DNA of 64,000 nt from Anaerolineaceae bacterium (GCA_009772985.1 WOUS01000002.1:284684-348683), one strand, 5' to 3'. Positions 10,645 through 20,258 are shown, numbered from the stretch's first letter. A program made the numbers and translations. The notes: generated by a model not told the origin, from the letters alone.

Positions 10645-11445
10645 ATGGAAAAAACGGCCATGTCCTATGTGATCGCAATCTCAAATGAAAAAGGCGGGGT
10701 TGCCAAGACAACCACCGCCCTTTCGCTCGGCGCGGCGCTGGCGGAACTTGGCCGGAAGATCCTGCTCGTGGATCTGGACCCGCAGGCCAACCTGACGCTG
10801 GCGCTGGGCTTCCAGCCGGGCAGCCTGGAACACACCGCCCTCGACATCCTGCTGGATTCAGCTCCGCTTCTCGACCCCTGCCGCGAGACGAACGTCGCCG
10901 GAGTGGACCTGATCCCGGCCAACTCCGGCATCGAAAATGCCGAACAGGTCCTGCCGGTTTACATCAATTACACCACCCGCCTGCAGACGGCCATCCAGGC
11001 CGTGGACCCGCTGCCCTACGACCTGATCCTGATGGACTGCCCGCCGTCGCTCGGCGCGGTCACGATCAACGCTCTCACCGCCTCCGACCTGCTCATCATC
11101 CCCACCCAGGCCGAATACTTTTCGGCCTACGCCCTGCGCGACATGATGAGCATCGTCCGCCAGGTGCGCTCCGAAGACAACCCCAACCTGGCGTACCGCA
11201 TCCTGATCACCATGCTCGACCAGCGCAACCGCACCCACCGCAACATCCACGAACAACTCGACCGCACCTTCGGCGATGGACTGTTCAAAACCCTCATCGA
11301 GATTGACACCAAACTACGAGAAAGCCCCATACTCGGCCTGCCGATCACCCAGTACAAACCCAACAGCCGCGGCGCCCTGCAATATCGCAGCCTGGCTGAG
11401 GAGTTGATGCAGTATGTCGAACAAAAGAATTCAGAAGCGGCTTGA
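10645..11445 (+). CDS. Orphan ParA/Soj-family ATPase
   Basis: 266 residues. The deviant Walker A is KGGVAKTT near residue 17, with DLDPQANL (A' region) and LMDCPPSLG (Walker B), all diagnostic of ParA/Soj partition ATPases. No ParB follows. A second in-frame ATG at 10660 would remove five residues and is an alternative start. The gene lies between five membrane receptors and the big hybrid kinase, and its last 32 nt overlap the kinase gene. ParA-type ATPases without ParB are known to position chemosensory or other large complexes (for example PpfA in Rhodobacter and ParC in Vibrio). A role in placing or segregating a receptor-kinase array is therefore a reasonable inference, not something the sequence proves. 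Confidence 0.85.
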   Translation: MEKTAMSYVIAISNEKGGVAKTTTALSLGAALAELGRKILLVDLDPQANLTLALGFQPGSLEHTALDILLDSAPLLDPCRETNVAGVDLIPANSGIENAEQVLPVYINYTTRLQTAIQAVDPLPYDLILMDCPPSLGAVTINALTASDLLIIPTQAEYFSAYALRDMMSIVRQVRSEDNPNLAYRILITMLDQRNRTHRNIHEQLDRTFGDGLFKTLIEIDTKLRESPILGLPITQYKPNSRGALQYRSLAEELMQYVEQKNSEAA

Positions 11446-14400
11446 AGAGATCTTTGACGAGATCAAACAGCCCGAAGGCGCCGCGCCGGTAGAAAAGGCG
11501 ACAGAGAAAAAGCGCGCGCACCCGCCCCGGACCGGCGAAACAAAACCCGGACCGAGGTCCAGCCGCGCCGCCCCAGACCGGGTCCCGGTCCGCACCGGCC
11601 AGCTCCATCCCGTCCCGCCGCCGTTCGTCGAACCCGCCGGCGCTGCCACCCTCGCCCTGCCCTTCCGCATGGACGCCGACAATTGGGCCGCGCTCGAAGT
11701 CTCTGCCCCCGAGGACAGGAAAGGCTGGAGCCAGAACGAACAACTGCTCGTCAAGCAGGTCGTTGACCAACTCTCGCTGGCGCTCGAAAACGCCCGGCTG
11801 TTCCAGCAGACCCAGCAGCAGGCGTCGGAATTGCAAGTTCTGAACGAGATGGGCCGCGAACTATCCTCGCAACTGGACATCACCGGCGTGGTGGAGACCG
11901 TTTACCGGTTCACGGGGCAGCTGATGGACACGGCGAACTTCTTCGTCGCCATCTACGCTCCCGAAACACAGCGCATTGATTTCCCCATCGCCGTCAACAA
12001 TGACAAGCGAATCATCGCGCCGGAGCGGCTCCTGGGCAGCGGACTGACGGATTACATCATCCGCTCCCACAAGCCGCTGCTCATCCCGGAGGATATCCCC
12101 GGGCAGATGGAAGCCCTGGGGATAACGTTCGTACCGCTGGGGGACGACGAAAGGCCGGCCCAATGCTGGATGGGCGCGCCGATCCTGCTGGGCGAGAACC
12201 TGCTGGGCGTGATCGCCCTCCAGAGCCTCGAAACGGCGCGCCTGTACAATAACCACCACCTCGAACTGTTGACCGCCATCGCCAACCAGACGGCCATTGC
12301 CCTCCAGAACGCGCGCCTGTTCCAGCAAACACAGTTGCGCGCCGAGGAACTGGCAGTGCTCAACGAAATGGGCCGCCACCTCGCCAGTTCCCTCGACCTT
12401 GAAACGATCATTCAAGCCATCTACCAATACACCTCCCGTCTCATTGACACGGGTAGTTTTTACATCGCCCTGTACGACGAGGCCAGCGATTTCGTGAGTT
12501 TCCCCGTCGCCTTCGAGCAGGGGCAGGCCGCTCAGATCGCAACCCGGAAAGCCGGCAACGGTCTTTCGGAGTACGTCCTGCGCAGAGGCGAACCGCTGGT
12601 CATCGAAGACATCTCCGCCGAAAAAATCCAAGCGCTCGGCATCGCCGTCGTTGGCGGGCTGTCGCGCTGCTGGATGGGCATCCCGATGATGATCGGCAGC
12701 AAGCCGGTCGGCATGATCGGGATCGAGAATTACGAGAACCCCTATGCGTTTGACCTGCATGCCCGCAACCTGATGACCTCCGTCGCCAGCCAGGCGGCCA
12801 TTGCCATCCAGAATGCCCGCCTGTTCAACGAAACGCAGAAGCGCAATGCCGAACTCTCGACAATCAACGAAGTAATCAGTTCAGCCAGCCAGTCGCTCGA
12901 GCTGGAGGCCATCCTGAATATCGTTCTCAAGCAGACGATGAAAGTCGTCGGCTTCGACGGCGGCCTCATCACAATTTTCAACGACCAGCGTGGCAAACTC
13001 GAATGCGTGGTCCGCTCCGGTTTGCCGGGCGAAATCCCCGACGATCCCGCCGAAGGCCTGGAGGATTCGCTGTGCGCGGTCGTTTTTAGAGCAAAAGACG
13101 TCGTTGTTGTCGAGGATTTAAGCGTCGGCGCGCCGGTTGACGTAAGCAGTGAGGTGAATGCCGGGTTCTTCTCCTATGCCGGCGTCCCACTCGAGTCGAG
13201 AGGCCGCATCCTCGGTACCCTGTGCGGGTTCCGAAAAACGGCCGGACCGTTCGGCGAGGCTACCGTCGCCCTGCTGCGGACTGTTGGACGCCAGGTGGGG
13301 TTCGCCATCGAAAATGCGAGCCTGTTCCGGCAAACCCAGCAGCAGGCCAGCGAACTGCAAGTCCTGAACGAAATGGGACGCGCCCTCTCCGCATCGCTGG
13401 ACGTCAACGCCATCGTCGAGAGCATCTACAAATACGCGTCGCAATTACTGGATACAACCAACTTCTATGTCGCCATCTACGACGCTCCCAGCGACGAGAT
13501 CTCCTTCCCGCTGGCTGTCGAAAAAGAGCAGCGCGCCAACTGGAAGCCGCGGCAGGCCGGCAAGGGTCTGACCGAACACGTCATCCGGACTGCCGAACCG
13601 CTCAACATCGGCGACCGCCTTCCCGAACAAGTGAAGGAACTCGGCGTGAACCTGATTGGCAGCACGGCGCAATCCTGGCTGGGCGTCCCGCTCCTGATGG
13701 GCGCTCAAACCCTGGGGGTCATCGCGATCCAGGATTACATTCGCGCGAACGCGTACACCGAACGCGAGCAATTCCTGCTGACGGCCATTGCAAACCAGGC
13801 GGCCATCGCCATCCAGAACGCCCGTCTGTTCCAGCAGGCGCAACTCCGCGCCGAAGAACTGGCCGCCCTGAACGACCTGGGACGAACGCTTGCTTCCAGC
13901 CTGAGCCTGGAACAGATCCTCGATGAAGTGTATCGCGGCGTTTCACGTCTCATAGATACGACCAACTTTTATGTTGCACTCCACGACCCCGAGAAAAACG
14001 AAAACATCTTCCCGCTCAACGTGACCGAATCGGGGGTGGACAAGCAGATCGCCCGCATGCCCGCCGGCCAGGGAATTACCGGCTACATCATCCGCACCCG
14101 CGAGACCGTGCTGGTCAAGGACGGCGTCGGCGACTGGCTGGAAAGCATGGGGCTGGAATCGGTCGGGGAACCGGCGCGCTCCTGGCTGGGCGTCCCGCTC
14201 CTGCTCGGCGACCAGATCCTCGGCGCCCTGGCTGTGCAGAACTACCACGAGCCGAACGCCTACGACGAGCACGACCGCTTCATGCTCTCCGCCATCGCCA
14301 ACCAGACCTCCATCGCCATCCAAAATGCCCGCCTGTTCGACCAGATCCGCTCCTCCGAAGGGCGCTTCCGCGACGTGGCTAACATCAGCGGCGACTACAT

Positions 14401-17400
14401 CTGGGAAACAGACCTGGAGTGGAGATACACGTACGTTTCGGCGCGCGCAAAAGACATCCTCGGCTACGCGCCCGAAGAACTGGTCGGCACGATTGATGAG
14501 CCGATGTACACTCCCGAGGAAGCGGAACGGCTCGCCGAGCGGATGTCCGCAGGGATCGCAAAAGAGGGACGCGCAACCGACATCGAGAACGAAGTAATCT
14601 TCAAGGACGGCCACCGCGGCACCGTTCTCACCAGCGTTGTCCCCATCCTGGATACCAGCGGCAACCGCATCGGCTACCGCGGCGTGGATAAGGACATCAC
14701 CGAAAAGAAAAAAGCAGACAAGACCCAGGATGTCATCCGGCAGATCGCAGAAGCGACCCTCGGCGCCCCCGACATCACCTCCCTGTTCCGGGCCATCCAC
14801 ACCTCGGTCGGAACCATCGTCCCGGCCAGGAACTTATACGTGGCGCTCTACGATGCCAAAGCCGACCTGATGTCATTTCCCTACTACGTTGACGAACGCG
14901 ACAAGGAGGGCATGCCGTCGCAAAAACTCGGCATCGGTCTTACCAGTTACGTCCTGCGCAACGGACAGCCGCTGCTGGTCACGCCCGATATCCTCGACGG
15001 ACTCGAGGCCTCCGGCCAGGTGAAGAGCGGCGGAAGCCGTGGTATGGACTGGCTGGGGGTCCCGCTCCGCAGCGGCGATAAAACCATCGGCGTGATCGCC
15101 GTGCAAACCTACCAGGAAAACCAACGCCTCACCGCACAGGACCGGGACACGCTCGCGTACGTCGCCAACCAGGTCGCGGTGGCCATCGAGCGCAAGCAAT
15201 CCGAACTCGAACTGCGCGCCCTGTTCGCGTCCATGACCGACGTGATCATCGTCTACGACAAGGAAGGACGCTACCTGCGGATTGCCCCGACCAACCCATC
15301 GCGCCTCTTCCGCCCGCCCGATGAACTGCTCGGCAAAACCATCCGCGAGGCGCTGCCCGAGGAAACCCACAAGCCGTTCATGCGGGCGATCCAGACGGCC
15401 CTCAAGACCGGCCAGCCGACGCCCATCGAATACCCTCTCAAGATCGGCGACCAGACCTTTACCTTCGATGCCATGGTCTCCAAACTGACCGAGGACCAGG
15501 TCTTCTGGGTGGCGCGCGACATCACGGAACGCAAGAAGGCGGAGGAGACGCTGCGGCGCAACAACGAATACCTGGCCGCTTCGGCTGAAATCGGACGCCT
15601 CGTCACCTCGACCCTCGAACTGCACACACTCTTCGACCGGACCGTCAACCTGATCCGCGAACGCTTCGGCTTCTACTACGCCTCCATCTTCACCATCGAG
15701 GAGACCGGCTTCAACGCCCTCTTGCAGGCGGCAACCGGGAAGGCGGGCGAGGAGATGAAAAAGCGCGGCCACTCGCTGGCGGTCGGCTCCCGCTCCATCG
15801 TCGGCACGGCCACCTCGACCGGCCAGCCGATGGTCGTCAACGACACGGCCAGCGACCCGATCCACCGCCCCAACCCGCTGCTCCCCGACACGCGCGCCGA
15901 GGCCGCCATCCCCCTGCGGATCGGGAAACGCGTCATCGGCACGATTGACATTCAGTCCACCCAGGTGAATGCGTTTTCCGAAGACGACATCCGCGTCCTG
16001 CAAACCCTGGCCGACCAGGTGGCCGTTGCCATTGACAACGCCCGCTCGTACGTGAGCCACGAGTTGCGCACCCCGCTCAACTCCATCATCGGCTTCTCGC
16101 GCGTCATCCTGAAAGGAATTGACGGTCCGGTCAGCGACCTCCAGGAGCAGGACCTGGGCGCCATCTACAATTCCGGGCAGCACCTGCTGCGGCTGATCAA
16201 CGACATCCTCGACCTGTCCAAGATCGAGGCCGGCAAAATGGAACTGGCCTTCGACGAGGTCAACATCGAAGAGACGATCAACAGCATCGTTCCGACCATG
16301 ACCGGCCTCATCAAAGACAAGCCCATCAAACTGGAAAAGGATATTGCCCAAGGCCTGCCCATCGTCCGCGCCGACTCGATGCGCCTGCGCCAGGTGCTCA
16401 TCAACCTGCTGTCCAATGCCGCCAAGTTCACCGACGAAGGCACGATCACAGTGGGAGCAGCCTTCCAGTCCGGCCCGCAGGGGCAGGAGGAGATTGTCGT
16501 GCGGGTCACCGACACCGGTTCGGGCATCGCCGAGAGAGACCTGGATAAACTCTTCCAGCCCTTCTCGCAGGTGGACTCCTCGGCCACCCGCAAGACAGGC
16601 GGGACCGGCCTCGGCCTGTCCATCTCCCGCCACCTGGTGGAAATGCACGGCGGCCGGCTGGATGTGGTCAGCGAGGTCGGAAAAGGCAGCACCTTCTTCT
16701 TCACCCTGCCGACCCCAAAGATCAAGGAAATGGCCGCCCCGTCCACGGAGGGAGGGCATGGCGGGAAGGTCATCCTGGCGATTGACGACGATGTGCAGGT
16801 CATCAGCCTCTACGAACGCTACCTCCAGCCGCAGGGCTACCAGGTCATCGGCCTGACAGACCCCACCCAGGCCAAAGACCGCGTGCGCCAGCTGAAACCC
16901 TACGCCGTCACGCTCGACATCATGATGCCCGGGCGCGACGGCTGGACCGTGTTGAACGAGTTGAAGACCGATCCGGAAACGCGCGACGTGCCGGTCATCA
17001 TTTGCAGCATCCTCGAGGAAGATGAAAAAGGCTTCAGCCTGGGCGCGACGGATTATCTCGTCAAGCCCATCCTCGAAGACGACCTGCTCAACGCCCTCAA
17101 CCGCCTGAACAACGACGGCGCCATCAAGGAAGTCCTCGTCATAGACGACGATGCCGACGACCTGCGCCTGATCGGGAAAATCCTGAACGAGCACAGCCGC
17201 TACAAGGCCATCCTCGCCGAAGGCGGGAAACAGGGCTGGCAGGCGCTGTCGTCCAAACCGCCCCACGCCGTCATCCTCGACCTGTTCATGCCGGGCATGG
17301 ATGGATTCACCATCCTCGAGAAACTGCGCACGTCCCCGCTCCTGAACGACATCCCGGTCATCGTCGTCAGCGGCGCGGACCTGAACCCTGAGCAGCAAAA

Positions 17401-17518
17401 ACAACTGTCCGATTTCGGCCAGAAACTCATCCACAAGGGCGCTTTCACCGAGCAGGAACTGCTCGGCATCCTCGACCGGGCGCTCAAGCGCCTGTCGCCG
17501 CCTGAGAAAGGGAACTAA
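11414..17518 (+). CDS. Giant soluble hybrid histidine kinase: multi-GAF, two PAS, HisKA-HATPase, two receivers
   Basis: 2034 residues with no TM segment. In order: a basic/Pro-rich N-tail; an N-terminal half-GAF (about 75-130) like the half-GAFs of the upstream receptors; five GAFs (about 150-970); PAS (about 980-1100); GAF (about 1105-1260); PAS (about 1262-1385); GAF (about 1382-1545); the H-box SHELRTPLNSI with phospho-His 1549; an HATPase with DTGSGI and GGTGLGLS (about 1650-1770); receiver 1 with Asp1835 (LDIMMPG); and receiver 2 with Asp1956 (LDLFMPG). The last GAF runs almost directly into the H-box, leaving no room for the usual coiled-coil linker. It overlaps the ParA gene by 32 nt and is followed 7 nt later by a receiver-fused enzyme. 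It is the only kinase in this gene train, so it is the likely hub for the five output-less receptors. Confidence 0.92.
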   Translation: MSNKRIQKRLEEIFDEIKQPEGAAPVEKATEKKRAHPPRTGETKPGPRSSRAAPDRVPVRTGQLHPVPPPFVEPAGAATLALPFRMDADNWAALEVSAPEDRKGWSQNEQLLVKQVVDQLSLALENARLFQQTQQQASELQVLNEMGRELSSQLDITGVVETVYRFTGQLMDTANFFVAIYAPETQRIDFPIAVNNDKRIIAPERLLGSGLTDYIIRSHKPLLIPEDIPGQMEALGITFVPLGDDERPAQCWMGAPILLGENLLGVIALQSLETARLYNNHHLELLTAIANQTAIALQNARLFQQTQLRAEELAVLNEMGRHLASSLDLETIIQAIYQYTSRLIDTGSFYIALYDEASDFVSFPVAFEQGQAAQIATRKAGNGLSEYVLRRGEPLVIEDISAEKIQALGIAVVGGLSRCWMGIPMMIGSKPVGMIGIENYENPYAFDLHARNLMTSVASQAAIAIQNARLFNETQKRNAELSTINEVISSASQSLELEAILNIVLKQTMKVVGFDGGLITIFNDQRGKLECVVRSGLPGEIPDDPAEGLEDSLCAVVFRAKDVVVVEDLSVGAPVDVSSEVNAGFFSYAGVPLESRGRILGTLCGFRKTAGPFGEATVALLRTVGRQVGFAIENASLFRQTQQQASELQVLNEMGRALSASLDVNAIVESIYKYASQLLDTTNFYVAIYDAPSDEISFPLAVEKEQRANWKPRQAGKGLTEHVIRTAEPLNIGDRLPEQVKELGVNLIGSTAQSWLGVPLLMGAQTLGVIAIQDYIRANAYTEREQFLLTAIANQAAIAIQNARLFQQAQLRAEELAALNDLGRTLASSLSLEQILDEVYRGVSRLIDTTNFYVALHDPEKNENIFPLNVTESGVDKQIARMPAGQGITGYIIRTRETVLVKDGVGDWLESMGLESVGEPARSWLGVPLLLGDQILGALAVQNYHEPNAYDEHDRFMLSAIANQTSIAIQNARLFDQIRSSEGRFRDVANISGDYIWETDLEWRYTYVSARAKDILGYAPEELVGTIDEPMYTPEEAERLAERMSAGIAKEGRATDIENEVIFKDGHRGTVLTSVVPILDTSGNRIGYRGVDKDITEKKKADKTQDVIRQIAEATLGAPDITSLFRAIHTSVGTIVPARNLYVALYDAKADLMSFPYYVDERDKEGMPSQKLGIGLTSYVLRNGQPLLVTPDILDGLEASGQVKSGGSRGMDWLGVPLRSGDKTIGVIAVQTYQENQRLTAQDRDTLAYVANQVAVAIERKQSELELRALFASMTDVIIVYDKEGRYLRIAPTNPSRLFRPPDELLGKTIREALPEETHKPFMRAIQTALKTGQPTPIEYPLKIGDQTFTFDAMVSKLTEDQVFWVARDITERKKAEETLRRNNEYLAASAEIGRLVTSTLELHTLFDRTVNLIRERFGFYYASIFTIEETGFNALLQAATGKAGEEMKKRGHSLAVGSRSIVGTATSTGQPMVVNDTASDPIHRPNPLLPDTRAEAAIPLRIGKRVIGTIDIQSTQVNAFSEDDIRVLQTLADQVAVAIDNARSYVSHELRTPLNSIIGFSRVILKGIDGPVSDLQEQDLGAIYNSGQHLLRLINDILDLSKIEAGKMELAFDEVNIEETINSIVPTMTGLIKDKPIKLEKDIAQGLPIVRADSMRLRQVLINLLSNAAKFTDEGTITVGAAFQSGPQGQEEIVVRVTDTGSGIAERDLDKLFQPFSQVDSSATRKTGGTGLGLSISRHLVEMHGGRLDVVSEVGKGSTFFFTLPTPKIKEMAAPSTEGGHGGKVILAIDDDVQVISLYERYLQPQGYQVIGLTDPTQAKDRVRQLKPYAVTLDIMMPGRDGWTVLNELKTDPETRDVPVIICSILEEDEKGFSLGATDYLVKPILEDDLLNALNRLNNDGAIKEVLVIDDDADDLRLIGKILNEHSRYKAILAEGGKQGWQALSSKPPHAVILDLFMPGMDGFTILEKLRTSPLLNDIPVIVVSGADLNPEQQKQLSDFGQKLIHKGAFTEQELLGILDRALKRLSPPEKGN

Positions 17519-17525
17519 CCTCGCC

Positions 17526-19205
17526 ATGTCGTTCGTTGTTAAATGCCTGGACTGCGGCCACACCACGCCCTATTACCCGGCTTCCGTCAACTGTCCGCGC
17601 TGCAACAGCCAGTGGCGCGACGTGGAATATGATTACGAGGCCATCGCCAAAACGATGCCCGCGCAGATCGCCGGGCGTCCCTTCGACATGTGGCGCTACC
17701 GCGAACTGCTCCCCGTCCGCAGCCCGAACCCCGTCCTAAGCCTGGGCGAGGGCGGGACGCCGCTCATCCAGGCCGTCAACCTGGGCATGATGCTGGGATG
17801 CCCGAACATCTACATCAAGGACGAACGCCAGGGCCCGACCGGGTCGTTCAAGGACCGGCAGGCCGCGGTCACCATCGCCGCGCTGAAAGAAGCCGGCATC
17901 ACGGAAATGGTGGCAGCCTCGACAGGCAATGTCGCCATCTCATATTCCGCCTACGCGGCGCGCGCCAGCATCAAACTCTGGGCCTTCGTCACCAGCCTGG
18001 TGCCGGCGGTGAAAATGCGCGAGATCGCGCTGTACGGCAGCCAGGTCGTTAAAGTGACCGGCTCGTACGACCAGGCCAAGCAGGTGGCCGCCGAGTTCGC
18101 CCGCCAGCGGAACCTGTACCAGGATATGGGCGCCCGCACCCTGACCTCTGTCGAGGCGATGAAAACGATCGGGTACGAGATCGCCGAACAACTGACCGCC
18201 CTGATCGGCCTCAACAACAACCATGCCGGCAAACCCCGCCCAATCTGGAGAATGCCGGACTGGTACATCCAATCCGTCAGCGGCGGGATGGGGCCGCTGG
18301 GGGTCGCCAAATCCTTTCACGAAATGAAGCAGATGGGGCTGATTGATAAACTGCCCGCCATCGCCGTCATCCAGGCGGAAGGCTGCGCCCCGATGGTGCA
18401 GGCCTGGAGCCTGGGCAAGGACAAGGCCGAACCAGTCACCTCGCCGCGCACGCACATCGAAACGCTCGCCACCGGCGACCCCGGCCGGACCTACACGCTG
18501 CTCTACAAGCAGGTCAAAGAGTCCGGGGGGACGTTCGAAAGCGTCAGCGACGAGGAAGCCTTCCGGGCAATGCACGTGCTTGCGAAAATGGAGGGCATCT
18601 CCTCCGAACCGGCCGCGGCCGTGGGCTTCGCCGGGCTGTTCAAACTGGTACGGGCGGGCGTCATCAAATCCACGGACGTGGTGGTGGTCAATTGCACCGG
18701 CCACACCATGCCGGCGGAACCGTTCGTGCTGGGCGACAACTGGGCGCGCAACGTCGTCCTGCCTTCCCAGGCGCGCAAGGATGAGACGCCCCAGGATGGC
18801 CTGCTTTCGGCCCTCAGCAACATCGCCCCCGACCGGTTCCCGCGCGTGGCAATCGTGGACGACAGCCCGGAGACGCGGCGCCTCATCCGCCGCATCCTGC
18901 AATCGCAGGGCAATTTCACCATCTACGAGGCCAGCGGAGGCAAGGAGGGTTTGAAGATCATCAACCAGGAAAGGCCCGACCTGGTGATCCTGGACTTGAT
19001 GATGCCGGAGATGGATGGCTTTTCCGTTCTGGATGCCTTGAAAGCCAAACCCGAGACCGCCAGCATCCCGGTCATTGTTGCCACCGCCAAGGAATTGACC
19101 GCTGAAGAGAAAGGACGCCTGAAAGGACAGATCCAGACATTGATGCAAAAGGGCGATTTCCTGAGCGACGAATTCCTGGAAGAGGTGCGCACACTGCTCG
19201 GTTGA
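17526..19205 (+). CDS. Threonine-synthase-like PLP enzyme fused to a response-regulator receiver domain
   Basis: 559 residues. Residues 1-430 form a fold-type II PLP enzyme: an N-terminal zinc ribbon (Cys7, Cys10, Cys23, Cys26), the PLP lysine in GSFKDR (Lys109), STGN and SGGMG loops. This matches threonine synthase (O-phosphohomoserine to threonine plus phosphate), although a related lyase cannot be excluded. Residues 437-559 form a complete receiver: the VDDS acidic pair, phospho-acceptor Asp490 in LDLMMP, the Thr of ATAKE and the Lys of MQKGDF. This receiver resembles receiver 2 of the kinase just upstream, including the KG-aromatic C-terminal helix. Normal threonine synthases have no receiver. 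The gene lies 7 nt downstream of the hybrid kinase, so phosphorylation may control the enzyme. Confidence 0.9.
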   Translation: MSFVVKCLDCGHTTPYYPASVNCPRCNSQWRDVEYDYEAIAKTMPAQIAGRPFDMWRYRELLPVRSPNPVLSLGEGGTPLIQAVNLGMMLGCPNIYIKDERQGPTGSFKDRQAAVTIAALKEAGITEMVAASTGNVAISYSAYAARASIKLWAFVTSLVPAVKMREIALYGSQVVKVTGSYDQAKQVAAEFARQRNLYQDMGARTLTSVEAMKTIGYEIAEQLTALIGLNNNHAGKPRPIWRMPDWYIQSVSGGMGPLGVAKSFHEMKQMGLIDKLPAIAVIQAEGCAPMVQAWSLGKDKAEPVTSPRTHIETLATGDPGRTYTLLYKQVKESGGTFESVSDEEAFRAMHVLAKMEGISSEPAAAVGFAGLFKLVRAGVIKSTDVVVVNCTGHTMPAEPFVLGDNWARNVVLPSQARKDETPQDGLLSALSNIAPDRFPRVAIVDDSPETRRLIRRILQSQGNFTIYEASGGKEGLKIINQERPDLVILDLMMPEMDGFSVLDALKAKPETASIPVIVATAKELTAEEKGRLKGQIQTLMQKGDFLSDEFLEEVRTLLG

Positions 19206-19233
19206 CCGGGCGCAGGCACGGGGTCGAGAGAGC

Positions 19234-20193
19234 ATGACAAGAAAAAGGGTCGGCCACGCAGCAGGTATCGGATCCGCCCTTGCATCGGCCCTGTTCCTAG
19301 GCCTGACCCCGGTCTTTGGCAAGCAGGCCATTGCGCTTGGTTTCTCCCCGCTGGCCGTTGTCGCATTGCGGACAAGTATGGCAGCGGGATTATTGTTGCT
19401 GCTCGCAGCCATCTTCCGCCGCTCCTACCTGTTCATCTATCCGGCCGGTTTGCTGGGCTGCGGCCTGGCCGGGGCGATCAACGGGATCGGCTCCATCCTG
19501 TACTACCTGGCGCTTCAACGGCTGTCGGCCAGCGTGGGCCAGCTCCTGTACTCGCTCTACCCGGTGTTCGTGGCCGGCTGGCTGATTCTGGACCGCCAGC
19601 CGCTCAGCCGCCTGACCTGGGTGCGGACAGGCATCGCCCTGGCGGGAATCGTCCTGCTGACCGCGCTCGTCCCCGGCGGCGCCGACTGGGTTGGCGTTGC
19701 GCTCATGCTGGGCGCTTCGCTCCTGTACGCCCTCCACCTGCCCATCAACCAGCGCGTGCTCTACGACATCCCCGCCCCCACCGTGACCCTGTACACGCTC
19801 CTCGCCATGAGCGCGGTGGTGGCGCCGGCCTATCTCCTCTTCGACCAGCAGATGCCTTCCCCTGGAACATCCTGGCAGCCCCTGCTGGCCCTGACATTGG
19901 TCACCTTCCTTTCCCGACTGACACTGTTCGCCGGCCTCAAGCGCCTGGGAGGGATGCAGACCTCATTGCTCGGCCTGAGCGAACTCTTCGTCACCCTCGC
20001 CATCGGCCATCTCTGGCTTGGCGATCGCCTCCAGATGATCCAGTGGCTGGGGGCGCTCCTGCTCGGCGTCAGCCTGGTGCTGGTCGGATTCGAGAAAATT
20101 TCCCCGGAAAGGCGGCGGGCGCGCGGCGGGTGGCTGTCGTGGATCCGCGCCTCCGAGGTGCCGCCCAACATCCCCTGGGGACCGCACGATTGA
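19234..20193 (+). CDS. EamA/DMT-superfamily permease
   Basis: 319 residues with about ten hydrophobic helices in two five-helix halves, as in EamA/RhaT-type drug/metabolite transporters. It starts 28 nt after the threonine-synthase-like gene, so it is probably the last gene of the signalling operon, and a terminator-like hairpin follows. Members of the superfamily export amino acids or metabolites. Export of threonine or a related amino acid would fit the neighbour but is only an inference; no substrate-specific motif is visible. Confidence 0.85.
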   Translation: MTRKRVGHAAGIGSALASALFLGLTPVFGKQAIALGFSPLAVVALRTSMAAGLLLLLAAIFRRSYLFIYPAGLLGCGLAGAINGIGSILYYLALQRLSASVGQLLYSLYPVFVAGWLILDRQPLSRLTWVRTGIALAGIVLLTALVPGGADWVGVALMLGASLLYALHLPINQRVLYDIPAPTVTLYTLLAMSAVVAPAYLLFDQQMPSPGTSWQPLLALTLVTFLSRLTLFAGLKRLGGMQTSLLGLSELFVTLAIGHLWLGDRLQMIQWLGALLLGVSLVLVGFEKISPERRRARGGWLSWIRASEVPPNIPWGPHD

Positions 20194-20194
20194 A

Positions 20195-20223
20195 AATGCC
20201 CGGCGCAAGTATGGCCGGGCATT
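20195..20223 (+). terminator. Hairpin terminator after the permease
   Basis: AATGCCCGGC and GCCGGGCATT form a 10-bp stem with a 9-nt loop, starting one base after the permease stop codon. The downstream T-run is weak, so termination efficiency is uncertain. Confidence 0.55.
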
Positions 20224-20258
20224 CGTGTTGGCTCTTCTGCCTTCGGAAACCAAACTTT

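Noticed and set aside
14873..17566. 897-residue minus-strand open frame under the giant kinase
   Set aside because: A GC-rich antisense shadow; the plus strand carries unmistakable kinase and receiver motifs.
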